Part shown: positions 1 through 7,666 of the stretch, piece after piece
Layout: each line of letters opens with the position of its first letter
Numbering within the stretch: position 1 is the stretch's first letter
Source: Actinacidiphila acididurans
Lineage (GTDB): Bacteria; Actinomycetota; Actinomycetes; Streptomycetales; Streptomycetaceae
DNA length: 64,000 bases
Reading direction: 5' to 3'
Assembly (NCBI RefSeq): GCF_016918855.1
Contig: NZ_JADKYB010000019.1
Span: 62,001 to 126,000, forward strand
Notes under the pieces: model-generated
The model's database searches: none
What the model was told of the DNA's origin: nothing
The model's input: only the letters and a program-made list of their open reading frames with translations
Translations under genes and position numbers: made by a program

Positions 1-371
1 CGTGCGTACCCGGCGGCCGCGGCGGTCCCGGTCAGGTGCCGCACCATGCGGGTGCCCAGCCCCAGGCCGCGCAGGTGTTCGGCGATGACCAGGTCGTGCA
101 GGTGCAGGTTGGCGGAGCGGACCGCGGGCGCCCGCGCGGCGGACAGCTCGGGGTACTCACCGTCCGGGTACGGCAGGGACAGCAGGTAGCCGGCCGGGCG
201 TTCGTCCACGTCCAGGACGAAGCAGGTGGCCGGGGAGACACGGGCCTTGGCCTCCAGCGCGGCTCGCTCCTCCGACAGCCCGAGGGGGGTGTACGCGCCG
301 GCCTCCAGCGCCGTGATGTGCGGCCAGTCGGCGCCGGTGATGTGCCGTATCCGCACGGAGGAGCCGGTCAC
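1..371 (-). CDS. GNAT-family N-acetyltransferase, C-terminus off window
   Basis: This gene probably transfers an acetyl group from acetyl-CoA to an amine. About 123 residues are visible and the C-terminus lies beyond base 1. The start is GTG at 371-369 and overlaps the TGA (370-368) of the upstream decarboxylase gene in a GTGA junction, so translation is coupled. The reading begins VTGSSVRIRHITGADW, continues through a beta strand and reaches LHDLVIAEHLRGLGLGTRMV, whose RGLGLGT is the acetyl-CoA pyrophosphate-binding loop (motif A, Q/RxxGxG/A) of GNAT enzymes. As the last gene of a four-gene operon it may acetylate the amine released by the decarboxylase. The substrate is inferred only from context. 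Confidence 0.8.
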   Translation of the reverse strand, partial: MTGSSVRIRHITGADWPHITALEAGAYTPLGLSEERAALEAKARVSPATCFVLDVDERPAGYLLSLPYPDGEYPELSAARAPAVRSANLHLHDLVIAEHLRGLGLGTRMVRHLTGTAAAAGYA

Positions 372-1639
372 CGCGCCGCCTCTCCGGCCACGGCCCCGTC
401 CGTGACGGACCCGGCCGTACCGGACCCTTCCGAACCGGCCCCTTCCGTACCCACGAAGGAGTACGGCAGCGGGTCGAAGCCGTTGAAGCCGCGGGTCATG
501 TAGCTGATCGCGTAGGCGCCGCTGGACAGCACCCACACCGGGTCGCCGGAGGCGAGGTCGCGCGGCACCTGGACCAGGCCCTGGTCGTACGGGAAGGCGT
601 CGTCGCTGTCGCAACTCGGTCCGGCGACGACGGCCGGGACGCGCGGGGCAGGGTCGGGGTGGCCGGGGAAGACCAGCGGGTACTGGAGCTGGTCCATCTC
701 GTACAGGCCGTTGAACTTGCCGCAGCTCAGGTAGAGCCAGCGCTGTTCCCGGCCGTCGGGGCCGCGGCGGACGGTCAGGCGGGAGACGTGGGCGCGGATG
801 GCAGCGTTGTCAGCGACCAGGTAACGGCCCGGCTCCACCACGAAGTCCAGGTCGTGGCCGGCCGCCAGGCGGCAGTGCGCCATCCCGTCCCGGACGACGG
901 CGAAGATCTTGTCGACCGGCGGGTCCAGCGGCAGGCCGTGCCGGTCCAGGTAGCCGAGGGCGGGCAGGCCGCCGCCGATGTTGACGTGATCGAGGGCGAT
1001 GCCCTCCCGCGCGGCGGCGCCGATGACGGCGGTGATCGTCGCGAAGGCGTCCTGCCATGCCTCGGTGGTCATCTGCTGCGAGCCGACGTGCACCGACACG
1101 CCGGCCGGGCGCAGCCCCGCGGCCCGGGCGGCGACCAGCACGCGGACGGCGTCCCGCGGGGAGCAGCCGAACTTGTTGCTCAGTCCCCACAGGGCGCCGC
1201 GGCCGTCGGTGGCCAGCCGGACGAACACCCGGGCGCCGGGGGCGTGGGCGGCGATCGCCGCCACGTCCTCGGCGCTGTCGGTGGCGAAGGTGGTGATGCC
1301 CATACGGTGCGCGTCGGCGATGTTGCGGTCGGACTTGACGGTGTTGCCGTAGTGGATGCGTGCCGCGGGCACTCCGGAGCGCAGGGCCTGCGCGATCTCG
1401 TTGGGGCTCGCGGCGTCGACCCCGGCGCCGCGCGCGGCCAGCGCGGCGATCACCTCGTCGAGCGGGCAGGCCTTGATGGCGTACCGGACGGCGACGCCCG
1501 GCAGTTCGTCCCGCAGGTGGTCCAGGCGTGCGGTGATGCCCGCGAGGTCGAAGACGATGCGGTCCTCACTGTCCGAGGCGAGGTCGGAGGCGAGGGCGGC
1601 CGCCAGCGCGGCCGGCAGGGCAGTGGCGGCGGCCGTCAT
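368..1639 (-). CDS. Type III PLP-dependent amino-acid decarboxylase (ornithine/diaminopimelate decarboxylase-like)
   Basis: The 423-residue protein has the alanine-racemase-fold barrel and C-terminal sheet domain of ornithine/arginine/diaminopimelate decarboxylases. It shows the PLP lysine K56 in RYAIKACP, SNKFGC near 155, HVGSQ at 184-188, the phosphate-binding GGG at 222-224, EPGRY at 269-273 and the substrate-side PSCDSDD with C343/D344. The CD pair and HVGSQ resemble eukaryotic-type ornithine decarboxylases more than LysA. The start is ATG 1639-1637, which overlaps the upstream stop in ATGA; the stop overlaps the GNAT start. Everything needed for catalysis appears present. The substrate is unknown; with an Fe/2OG oxygenase in the operon it may be a hydroxylated basic amino acid (inference). 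Confidence 0.9.
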   Translation of the reverse strand: MTAAATALPAALAAALASDLASDSEDRIVFDLAGITARLDHLRDELPGVAVRYAIKACPLDEVIAALAARGAGVDAASPNEIAQALRSGVPAARIHYGNTVKSDRNIADAHRMGITTFATDSAEDVAAIAAHAPGARVFVRLATDGRGALWGLSNKFGCSPRDAVRVLVAARAAGLRPAGVSVHVGSQQMTTEAWQDAFATITAVIGAAAREGIALDHVNIGGGLPALGYLDRHGLPLDPPVDKIFAVVRDGMAHCRLAAGHDLDFVVEPGRYLVADNAAIRAHVSRLTVRRGPDGREQRWLYLSCGKFNGLYEMDQLQYPLVFPGHPDPAPRVPAVVAGPSCDSDDAFPYDQGLVQVPRDLASGDPVWVLSSGAYAISYMTRGFNGFDPLPYSFVGTEGAGSEGSGTAGSVTDGAVAGEAAR

Positions 1640-2967
1640 CGGCGGCTTCGGTCCGGCCGCGGCGGGAGCGCGCCGGGCCCGGCGGCCGCGGCGGCACCGG
1701 TCAGGGGCGCCCACGCCTCGATGAGGGTGGCGAAGTCGGCGATGTCCTGCGCGGCCTCGTCCAGCAGCCGCTCCCGGCGGGCCGCCAGCAGGCCGGCGAC
1801 CTCCGCGTACTTGCCGCCCAGGGTGCGGTAGGAGCGGTCGAGGACGTCCAGCCGCTCGGTGTTCTCGGTCCGGTCCAGGCCGGCGCTCTCCCGCACCATG
1901 TCGGCGAGCACCGGCACGCGTATCCGGTGCTGTGCGTCGAGCAGGGTGTCGCCGGCCGCGGCCATCCGCTCGTACAGGTGGTTGAAGTAGAGCATCGACA
2001 GGAAGAACTTGGCGAACCGCGTCTGGTAGGCGAGGAAGCCCTCGTGGGTGCGGCGTTCGCCGGTGTAGTAGTTGACGATGGTGCGGTTGTGCAGCACGCC
2101 GGGCAGGCCGGCGTCGTGCACCAGGTGGATGAGGAAGTAGTCGCTGCCGATGGTGTCGGTGGCCGGCGGCAGCGGCACCTGCTCGTGGACGCCGTGGAAG
2201 GCGATGTTGCACATGTCGACCCGCATCGGGTCGACCAGGGTCAGCGTGGAGTGGTCGAAGACGAACGGCTCGGTGCCCGCGCCGGTGAAGGACTCCGCGA
2301 CCAGTTCCCGCTTCTGCTCGGCGGTCCAGTGGCCGGGTGCCCACAGGCTCACCACGTCCTGGTAGACGCCGGAGTCCAGGCGCCGCATCTCCTCGATGTC
2401 GACGGACATCTCGCCGATGAAGGAGCTGCCCGCCATGCTCACCGGGCGGGCGGCCAGGCCGGGTTCGAGGTCGCTCTCGGTGACGCTGTGCGCCGCGGCG
2501 CCGGCCGCGCGGCCGAGTGCGGCCAGTTCGTGGTGGACGGGGTAGACCGGCACCCCGGCCACGGTCTGGTAGCGGCTGTCGGAGTCCCGGCGGTGCACGG
2601 ACTCGCAGCCCAGCGCGGCGGCGATCAGGAAGGCGCGGTTGGTGCAGGCGCCGTAGGAGACGCGGTCCGGCAGCATCAGGTCGAGCATCAGCTCCGGCTT
2701 GGCGGTGCCGGCCGCGCCGATGACCTCGCGCAGGAAGGCGCGCTGGGCGTCCTCGTCGAAGTGGTGGACGACCACGCCGGGGGCGGCGGGCAGTTCGCGT
2801 ACCGCCCGGGCGTGCTCGGCGCGTTCGGCCTCGGTGCCGGAGTCGAGGATCAGCAGGTGCGCCTCGACGCCGAACTCGCGTGCCGCGTAGGCCGCTTCGC
2901 CCGCGACGGCGAAAATGGTGGGCGCGCAGGCCCGGTTGGTGGGCAGGGTCAGGCAGATTCGGCGCAC
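1636..2967 (-). CDS. DUF6271-like protein with GT-A-type features
   Basis: I recognise this 443-residue protein only as resembling actinobacterial proteins annotated as DUF6271 (from memory, unverified). Its N-terminal half looks like a nucleotide-diphospho-sugar transferase: a first beta strand RRICLTLPTNR, an alternating alpha/beta pattern, CTNRAFLIAAALG near 108-120, and a DxD-like HRRDSDSRYQ with D128 and D130, where GT-A enzymes bind metal and sugar nucleotide. The C-terminal half is helical. The GTG start at 2967 has GGGGAG seven bases upstream and lies inside the end of the oxygenase gene (19-base overlap). It is coupled on both sides, so it should work in the same pathway, perhaps as a glycosyl- or nucleotidyl-transferring enzyme. 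That role is inference. Confidence 0.6.
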   Translation of the reverse strand: MRRICLTLPTNRACAPTIFAVAGEAAYAAREFGVEAHLLILDSGTEAERAEHARAVRELPAAPGVVVHHFDEDAQRAFLREVIGAAGTAKPELMLDLMLPDRVSYGACTNRAFLIAAALGCESVHRRDSDSRYQTVAGVPVYPVHHELAALGRAAGAAAHSVTESDLEPGLAARPVSMAGSSFIGEMSVDIEEMRRLDSGVYQDVVSLWAPGHWTAEQKRELVAESFTGAGTEPFVFDHSTLTLVDPMRVDMCNIAFHGVHEQVPLPPATDTIGSDYFLIHLVHDAGLPGVLHNRTIVNYYTGERRTHEGFLAYQTRFAKFFLSMLYFNHLYERMAAAGDTLLDAQHRIRVPVLADMVRESAGLDRTENTERLDVLDRSYRTLGGKYAEVAGLLAARRERLLDEAAQDIADFATLIEAWAPLTGAAAAAGPGALPPRPDRSRR

Positions 2968-4007
2968 GCCTGCTCCCCGTTGTGCCGGTCGGTGTCGCCG
3001 GACCAGGACTTCAGGCCCAGCAGCTTGGCGCCGAGGTCGGTGAGCGCGGCCGGGCCGTAGCGCAGCGATTCGTGCCGGGTGGCGTCGCCGACCAGGGTCT
3101 TGTTCCACTCCGGGGTGCTCAGCGTGCGCCAGGAGTCGGTGCGGGACTCGCGCAGCGAGCGGTGCGTCTCCAGGGCGGGCATCATCGACAGGTACTGGGC
3201 CGACCGGACCCCGTCCGGCGAGGTGTTGGGGGCGACGCCGTGCGCCAGCAGGCCGTTCCAGATCAGCAGGTCGCCGGCCTTGAGTTCGGGGCGGACCACC
3301 GGGAAGTCGGCCGGGTCGGTGTTCGGGCGGATCGGGTCGCGGTCGTCGGGCTGGAGGGCGCGCCACTTCTCGAACCGGCGGAAGAGTTCGGGCGCGCACT
3401 GGAAGCCGCCCTGCTCCGCGGTGGTGTCGTTGAGCGCGATGATGCCCTGGACGCGCTGCGGCAGCACGCCGAGCGTGGTGTCCACGTCCCAGTGCAGGTT
3501 GATGTCGAAGCCGCGGTCGGTCGGGGCGATCAGCGCGCGGTCGCGGTTCTTGATGTTGGGCGGGTTGAGGTTGAGCCGGTCCAGGGTCACCCACAGCTCT
3601 TCGCAGTCCCACACGTCGACGAAGGCGTCGTAGACCCGCTGCGTCTGCCGGCTGTCCCACATCAGCTGGTGGTGGTAGGCCTCGACGAAGCCGTAGACGT
3701 GCAGTTCGCGGTCGAGGTCGGAGCGCCACTCGCGGTCGTCGTACCAAGTCTGCGGCCGCTGCGGGTCCAGGCCCTGGAAGTCCCAGGTGAAGTCGAGCAG
3801 TCGGCGGGCGTGGTCGGCGGGTATCGCCTCGCGGACCACGATGTAGCCGTAGGTCTGCCAGAAGGCGAAGTCCTCCTCGGACAGCACCCGCAGCTTCAGG
3901 TTCTTGCGGAGGTCTCTCAACTGGGTCTGCGCGAGATACGTTTCGCCGTCCGCGCTGAAGTACGGGACGTCGGAGGCGGCTCGGTGAAGGAAGGTTTCGG
4001 CCGGCAT
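2949..4007 (-). CDS. Phytanoyl-CoA dioxygenase-family Fe(II)/2-oxoglutarate oxygenase
   Basis: This 352-residue member of the PhyH family uses Fe(II), O2 and 2-oxoglutarate, usually to hydroxylate an unactivated carbon. The iron triad is visible: H172 and D174 in LHWDVDTTLGVLP and H256 in NGLLAHGVAP, with R268 in GVRSAQYL as the 2-oxoglutarate-binding arginine. Length suits the family. The ATG at 4007 has GGAG eight bases upstream. It is the first gene of the operon and probably generates the hydroxylated substrate or product. The upstream region (4008-4439) carries a purine-rich tandem repeat. The family is secure; the substrate is unknown. Bacterial PhyH relatives act on free amino acids as well as carrier-bound substrates. 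Confidence 0.92.
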   Translation of the reverse strand: MPAETFLHRAASDVPYFSADGETYLAQTQLRDLRKNLKLRVLSEEDFAFWQTYGYIVVREAIPADHARRLLDFTWDFQGLDPQRPQTWYDDREWRSDLDRELHVYGFVEAYHHQLMWDSRQTQRVYDAFVDVWDCEELWVTLDRLNLNPPNIKNRDRALIAPTDRGFDINLHWDVDTTLGVLPQRVQGIIALNDTTAEQGGFQCAPELFRRFEKWRALQPDDRDPIRPNTDPADFPVVRPELKAGDLLIWNGLLAHGVAPNTSPDGVRSAQYLSMMPALETHRSLRESRTDSWRTLSTPEWNKTLVGDATRHESLRYGPAALTDLGAKLLGLKSWSGDTDRHNGEQACAESA

Positions 4008-4070
4008 GCGATGGGCTCCAGGGTTCGGAGAGGCCAGGGTGGAAGGAGTTCGAAGGCGAGGGTCGTCGAA

Positions 4071-4130
4071 GGCGAGGGACATCGAGGGACATCGGAGGAC
4101 AACGAAGGGCAACGAAGGACGTCGAAGGCG
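4071..4130. repeat. 10-bp degenerate tandem repeat upstream of the oxygenase operon
   Basis: Six consecutive 10-base units fit the pattern AWCGARGGAC on the plus strand (for example atcgagggac, atcggaggac, aacgaaggac). Related GAAGGCGAGGG copies extend back to about 4050. The array lies 60-120 bases upstream of the oxygenase start, in what should be its leader or promoter region, and is strongly strand-asymmetric in purines. Confidence 0.8.
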
Positions 4131-4441
4131 CGAGGCAGCGGCGCGCTCGCGGGCCGTCCCGGCGGGACGCGGGTGACGGGGCGCGGCGGTCAGGTCTGAG
4201 TCGTGGTTGTGGTCCGGGACGCTCTTCCCGGCGGTGCGGGGTCTCCCGGTGCTCCCGGAGGTCCCGGTCTTCCCGGACGCGGCACTGGCTTTCCCTGCTC
4301 CCTCACCCCTAGGGCACGGCGGTTCCGGGCCGCGGACGCCTGAGGAGCTCCCACACGTCCACCGGCCGACGTGCTCATCCGACAGGGGATGTCGGGGGCG
4401 ATGCGCCTCGCAGATCCCTTGCTGAACTCGCGCCCCACTAA

Positions 4442-4457
4442 AGTGGACTAGACCAAC
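4442..4457. promoter_or_regulatory. DasR-like (dre) operator 1
   Basis: The 16 bases agree at 12 positions with the DasR-responsive element ACTGGTCTAGACCACT, with core TGGACTAGACCA. It lies between the divergent oxygenase operon and the nagZ-like gene, about 250 bases upstream of the latter. An adjoining short palindrome CCACT-aa-AGTGG (4435-4446) overlaps it. Confidence 0.6.
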
Positions 4458-4568
4458 TGCGCCTGTCAACAGGAGAGTTCGCAAAGCTCAGCCGACCCTG
4501 AGGCGACACGCGGGCGTCCCCGGCGCACAACACGGCGGCGGCCGGGCCGGCCCCCGGAACGATCTTCC

Positions 4569-4616
4569 TTGACACCGCCAATTGGACTAGGCCACTATCC
4601 GTTGGTCTGTACCAAG
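4569..4616 (+). promoter_or_regulatory. nagZ-like gene promoter with embedded dre sites
   Basis: A TTGACA -35 box at 4569-4574 is followed 18 bases later by a CACTAT -10-like box (4593-4598). Between and overlapping them, 4581-4596 matches the DasR consensus ACTGGTCTAGACCACT at 13 of 16 positions. A third, weaker copy (TTGGTCTGTACCAA, 4602-4615) lies over the probable transcription start. A GntR-type repressor bound here would block polymerase, as DasR does at GlcNAc genes. A 12-base direct repeat GTACCAAGATGC (4609-4620 and 4624-4635) follows in the leader. Confidence 0.65.
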
Positions 4617-4703
4617 ATGCTTCGTACCAAGATGCCTCCCCTGCCGTCCGGCGGGGGCGTCCCAGCGCATCGATTCGCCGGCACTACGCGGAAGGCCCAG
4701 CCG

Positions 4704-6227
4704 ATGTCTCCAAGCCAGCCCTCCAGCAAGCAGAGCAAGGAGTTGCGACGCCTGGCGCTGTCCGTCCTGCAGCCGGGTTTCGTGGGCACCGAAGCGCCGG
4801 AGTGGGTGCTGCGGGCCATCGGTGACGGCCTGAGTTCCGTCGTCCTGTTCGCCCGCAACATCTCCTCGCCGGATCAGGTCGCGGCGCTCACCGAGCGGCT
4901 GCGCGCGGAGAACCCGGCGCTGATCGTGGCCATCGACGAGGAGGCCGGGGACGTCACCCGGATCGAATCGGCCACCGGCTCCACCCGGCCGGGCAACTTC
5001 GCGCTCGGCGCGGTGGACGACACCGGCCTGACCGAGTCGGTGGCACGCGACCTCGGCCGGCAGCTGCACGCCGCCGGGGTGAGCCTGAACTACGCGCCCA
5101 GCGTGGACGTCAACTCCAACCCGGACAACCCGATCATCGGGGTCCGGTCCTTCGGCGTCGACCCGGCGCTGGTCTCCCGGCACGCCGCGGCCTGGATCCA
5201 GGGCCTGCAGTCGGCCGGCGTCGCGGCCTGCGCCAAGCACTTCCCCGGCCACGGCGATGTCGCCGTGGACTCCCACCACGGCCTGCCCACCTACGACGCG
5301 GACCTGGACGCCATCGCCGCGCAGGCGCTGCCGCCCTTCCGGGCCGCCCTGGAGGCCGGGGTGCGCGCGGTGATGAGCGCCCACCTGCTGGTCCCGGCGT
5401 ACGACGCGGATCTGCCGGCCACCTTGAGCACCCGGCTGCTGGGCGACCTGCTGCGCAAGGAACTCGGCTTCGACGGGCTGATCGTCACCGACGCGATCGA
5501 GATGGGCGCGGTGACGGACCGGTACGGCATCGACGGCGCCACCGTACGGGCCATCGCCGCCGGGGCGGACGCGATCTGCGTGGGCGGCGAGCACGCCGGG
5601 CAGGACACCGCCGAACTGCTCGCGGACGCGCTGGTGAACGCCGTCGCCGGCGGCCAACTCGCCCACGAGCGGCTGGCGGAGGCGTCCGAGCAGGTGCTGG
5701 CGTTCGCCGACTGGTCCTACCGGCTGGGCCGGACGGTGCCCGCCGACCCGGTGCGCGGCGACATCGGCTACGTCGCCGCCCGCCGGGCGATCCGGCTGGC
5801 CGGCCCGGCGCAGGACGTACTGCCGCTGACCGCGCCCCCGCACGTGGTGGAGCTGGTGCCCACCACCAACCTGGCGATCGGCAAGGAGACCCCCTGGGGC
5901 GTGGCCGGCCCGCTGCGCGAACGCCTGCCCGGAACCACCTCCGTCCGCGTCCACCACCGCCAACTGGCCGCCGGCTCCGGGGTGCTGGCGGAGTACGCGC
6001 TCGCCCCCGCCGCCGGCCGCCCGATGGTGGTCGTGGTCCGCGACGCGGCCCGCAACCAGTGGATGGGCGAGGCCCTGGCCGACCTCGCCGCCGCCCGCCC
6101 CGACGCGATCGTGGTCGAGATGGGCCTGCCCGCGCCGACCGCCCCGGGCGCGGTGCAGATCTTCACCCACGGCGCCACCGCCGCGTCCGGCGTGGCCGCG
6201 GCGGAGGTGCTGGCGGGCGGGCGCTGA
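4704..6227 (+). CDS. nagZ: Glycoside hydrolase family 3 beta-N-acetylhexosaminidase (NagZ-like)
   Basis: This 507-residue GH3 enzyme should release N-acetylglucosamine from muropeptides or chitin oligomers. The NagZ signature KHFPGHGD (178-185) is followed by DSHH (189-192), the flexible loop that supplies the Asp/His acid-base pair; the nucleophile is probably D263 in IVTDAIEMG. No signal peptide is visible, so it should act in the cytoplasm. A C-terminal domain of about 170 residues extends beyond the minimal barrel, as in two-domain actinobacterial forms. The ATG at 4704 has GGAAGG eight bases upstream; the longer in-frame reading from 4569 would start inside the promoter. The dre-like sites upstream fit control by GlcNAc phosphate through DasR. 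Confidence 0.88.
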   Translation: MSPSQPSSKQSKELRRLALSVLQPGFVGTEAPEWVLRAIGDGLSSVVLFARNISSPDQVAALTERLRAENPALIVAIDEEAGDVTRIESATGSTRPGNFALGAVDDTGLTESVARDLGRQLHAAGVSLNYAPSVDVNSNPDNPIIGVRSFGVDPALVSRHAAAWIQGLQSAGVAACAKHFPGHGDVAVDSHHGLPTYDADLDAIAAQALPPFRAALEAGVRAVMSAHLLVPAYDADLPATLSTRLLGDLLRKELGFDGLIVTDAIEMGAVTDRYGIDGATVRAIAAGADAICVGGEHAGQDTAELLADALVNAVAGGQLAHERLAEASEQVLAFADWSYRLGRTVPADPVRGDIGYVAARRAIRLAGPAQDVLPLTAPPHVVELVPTTNLAIGKETPWGVAGPLRERLPGTTSVRVHHRQLAAGSGVLAEYALAPAAGRPMVVVVRDAARNQWMGEALADLAAARPDAIVVEMGLPAPTAPGAVQIFTHGATAASGVAAAEVLAGGR

Positions 6228-6383
6228 GCACGAGCCGTACGGTCCCGGTCGGCGCCGTCGGGTGCCGCCCGGGCCGGCCGCCCTCCTCCGGCAGTGCCCG
6301 GACCGGGCGAGCGCGGCCCGGTTCGCCACAGTTCATGGCGCCGGCTGCGACCGGCGACGCCTCCGAGCCGCTGCCGCCGAGCT

Positions 6384-6421
6384 TGATGTACCGTACGACG
6401 CCCTCCTACAGTGGTCGGATG
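6384..6421 (+). promoter_or_regulatory. Leaderless-type promoter of the TetR gene
   Basis: TTGATG (6384-6389), a 17-base spacer and TACAGT (6407-6412) end six bases before the ATG at 6419. Transcription would therefore begin at or next to the start codon, and no Shine-Dalgarno sequence is present. The GTACCGTAC palindrome (6388-6396) between the boxes could be an operator half. Confidence 0.6.
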
Positions 6422-7117
6422 AGCACAAAACGGAGAGATCTCCGCCCATCTGGCGAAAGTACCGAAGAGCTCTCCGGTACGCGGGCGTCAGGGAGTGCGG
6501 CACAGTCCGCGGACGCCGTGGGCCGGCCCGCGGCGGGGGGCGGTACGGCGCCGGAGGCGGCGCACGAGCCGCAGCGCGCGGACGCGCTGCGCAACCGGGA
6601 ACGGATCCTCCAGGTCGCCCACGACGCCTTCGCCGAGTCGGGCACCACCTCACTGAACGTGATCGCCAAACGGGCCGGTGTCGGCGCGGGCACGCTCTAC
6701 CGCCACTTCCCGACCCGCGAGGACCTGATCCTGGCGGTCTACCGGCACGACGTGCAGCGGCTGGTCGACTCGGTGGACGACGTGCTGGCCACGCACACCG
6801 CGCTCGACGCATTCCGCGTCTGGTTCCGCACCCTGGCCGACTACGTCCGGCTCAAGCACGGCCTGGGCGAGGCGCTGCACACCGCCGCCGTCCAGGACGT
6901 GGTCAACGAGACGTACGCCCCGGTCACCGCGGCAGTCGGCGTCCTGCTGCGGGCGTGCGTGGCCGACGGCAGCGTCCGCCCCGGCCTGGACCCGGCGGAC
7001 GTCCTGCTCCTGATGGGCTTCCTGTGGCGGGTCGGCCCGGGCGAGGAGGGCCGCGCCCAGGCCGAGCGGATCATGGAGCTGACCATCGACGGCTTCCGCC
7101 CGGGGCCGCGGGGCTGA
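6419..7117 (+). CDS. TetR-family transcriptional regulator
   Basis: This 232-residue repressor has an unusually long, hydrophilic N-terminal extension of about 60 residues before the HTH. The DNA-binding domain follows: RERILQVAHDAFAESGTTSLNVIAKRAGVGAGTLYRHFPTRE, with GAGTLYRHF as the recognition-helix signature. The C-terminal ligand-binding domain is helical and ends FRPGPRG. The ATG at 6419 fits the leaderless promoter; an in-frame ATG at 6386 would lie inside that promoter. It follows the nagZ-like gene on the same strand by 191 bases with its own promoter. Its target is not evident, although the divergently placed DUF1990/DinB genes downstream are possibilities. Confidence 0.88.
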   Translation: MSTKRRDLRPSGESTEELSGTRASGSAAQSADAVGRPAAGGGTAPEAAHEPQRADALRNRERILQVAHDAFAESGTTSLNVIAKRAGVGAGTLYRHFPTREDLILAVYRHDVQRLVDSVDDVLATHTALDAFRVWFRTLADYVRLKHGLGEALHTAAVQDVVNETYAPVTAAVGVLLRACVADGSVRPGLDPADVLLLMGFLWRVGPGEEGRAQAERIMELTIDGFRPGPRG

Positions 7118-7130
7118 CGTCCGCCAAGCG

Positions 7131-7634
7131 CTACGTGAGCACGGAGCGCAGGGCGGCCGCGTACCGCTTCGCGACGGCGCCCTGGAGGCGGTGGCCGAGG
7201 GGGCCGGCGGCGCGGGCGTACCAGGCGGCCGGGCGGCTGATGGCGTGGACCGTGAAGAGGACCGAGCCGTCGGGCCGGCGTTCCACCACGAAGGCCTCCT
7301 CGCCGCTCTCGGGGTGGCCGGGCAGGGTGCCGTATCCGAAGCCGGCCCGGTTCTCCTCGTGCACCGTCCACACCACCTCGCACGGCGCCCGCACCGGCCC
7401 GAGCGCCAGCGTCAGGCGCACACCGGGCACGGCCCGCGGGGCATCGGGCCGTACCCGCAGGAAGGGCACCGCGCCGTGCATCCGCCAGGACAGCAACGCG
7501 TCGGCCGCCGCCTCGAAACTGCCCGGCGGCAGATCGGTGCGCATCCGCAGCTGGTGAAAGCCGATCGGTACGGCCGCCGGTGTCGGGCCGGTCGGGTCGG
7601 TGCGGCCCGCGAAGGGGTACGTGAGGTCGGGCAC
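7131..7634 (-). CDS. DUF1990-family protein
   Basis: The 167-residue protein matches the DUF1990 pattern: an N-terminal PDLTYPF, then GFHQLRMRTDL, then EVVWTVHEENRAGFGYGTLPGHPESGEE and a C-terminal AISRPAAWYARAAGPLGHRLQ. The GYGTLPGHPE(S/C)GEE block is the family hallmark. The function is unknown in bacteria; the fold is predicted to be a lipocalin/START-like barrel. I chose GTG 7634 (GGGGGAG about 12 bases upstream) over GTG 7655, which lacks any ribosome site and adds only seven atypical residues. It ends tail-to-tail with the TetR gene, 13 bases away. Confidence 0.85.
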   Translation of the reverse strand: MPDLTYPFAGRTDPTGPTPAAVPIGFHQLRMRTDLPPGSFEAAADALLSWRMHGAVPFLRVRPDAPRAVPGVRLTLALGPVRAPCEVVWTVHEENRAGFGYGTLPGHPESGEEAFVVERRPDGSVLFTVHAISRPAAWYARAAGPLGHRLQGAVAKRYAAALRSVLT

Positions 7635-7666
7635 GACCGCACCGTACTCCCCCACGGGCCGCCGGG

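Noticed and set aside
4204..4438. Short frames on both strands upstream of the oxygenase operon
   Set aside because: Translations are Pro/Gly/Arg-rich low complexity without ribosome sites; the region is better read as leader and promoter DNA.
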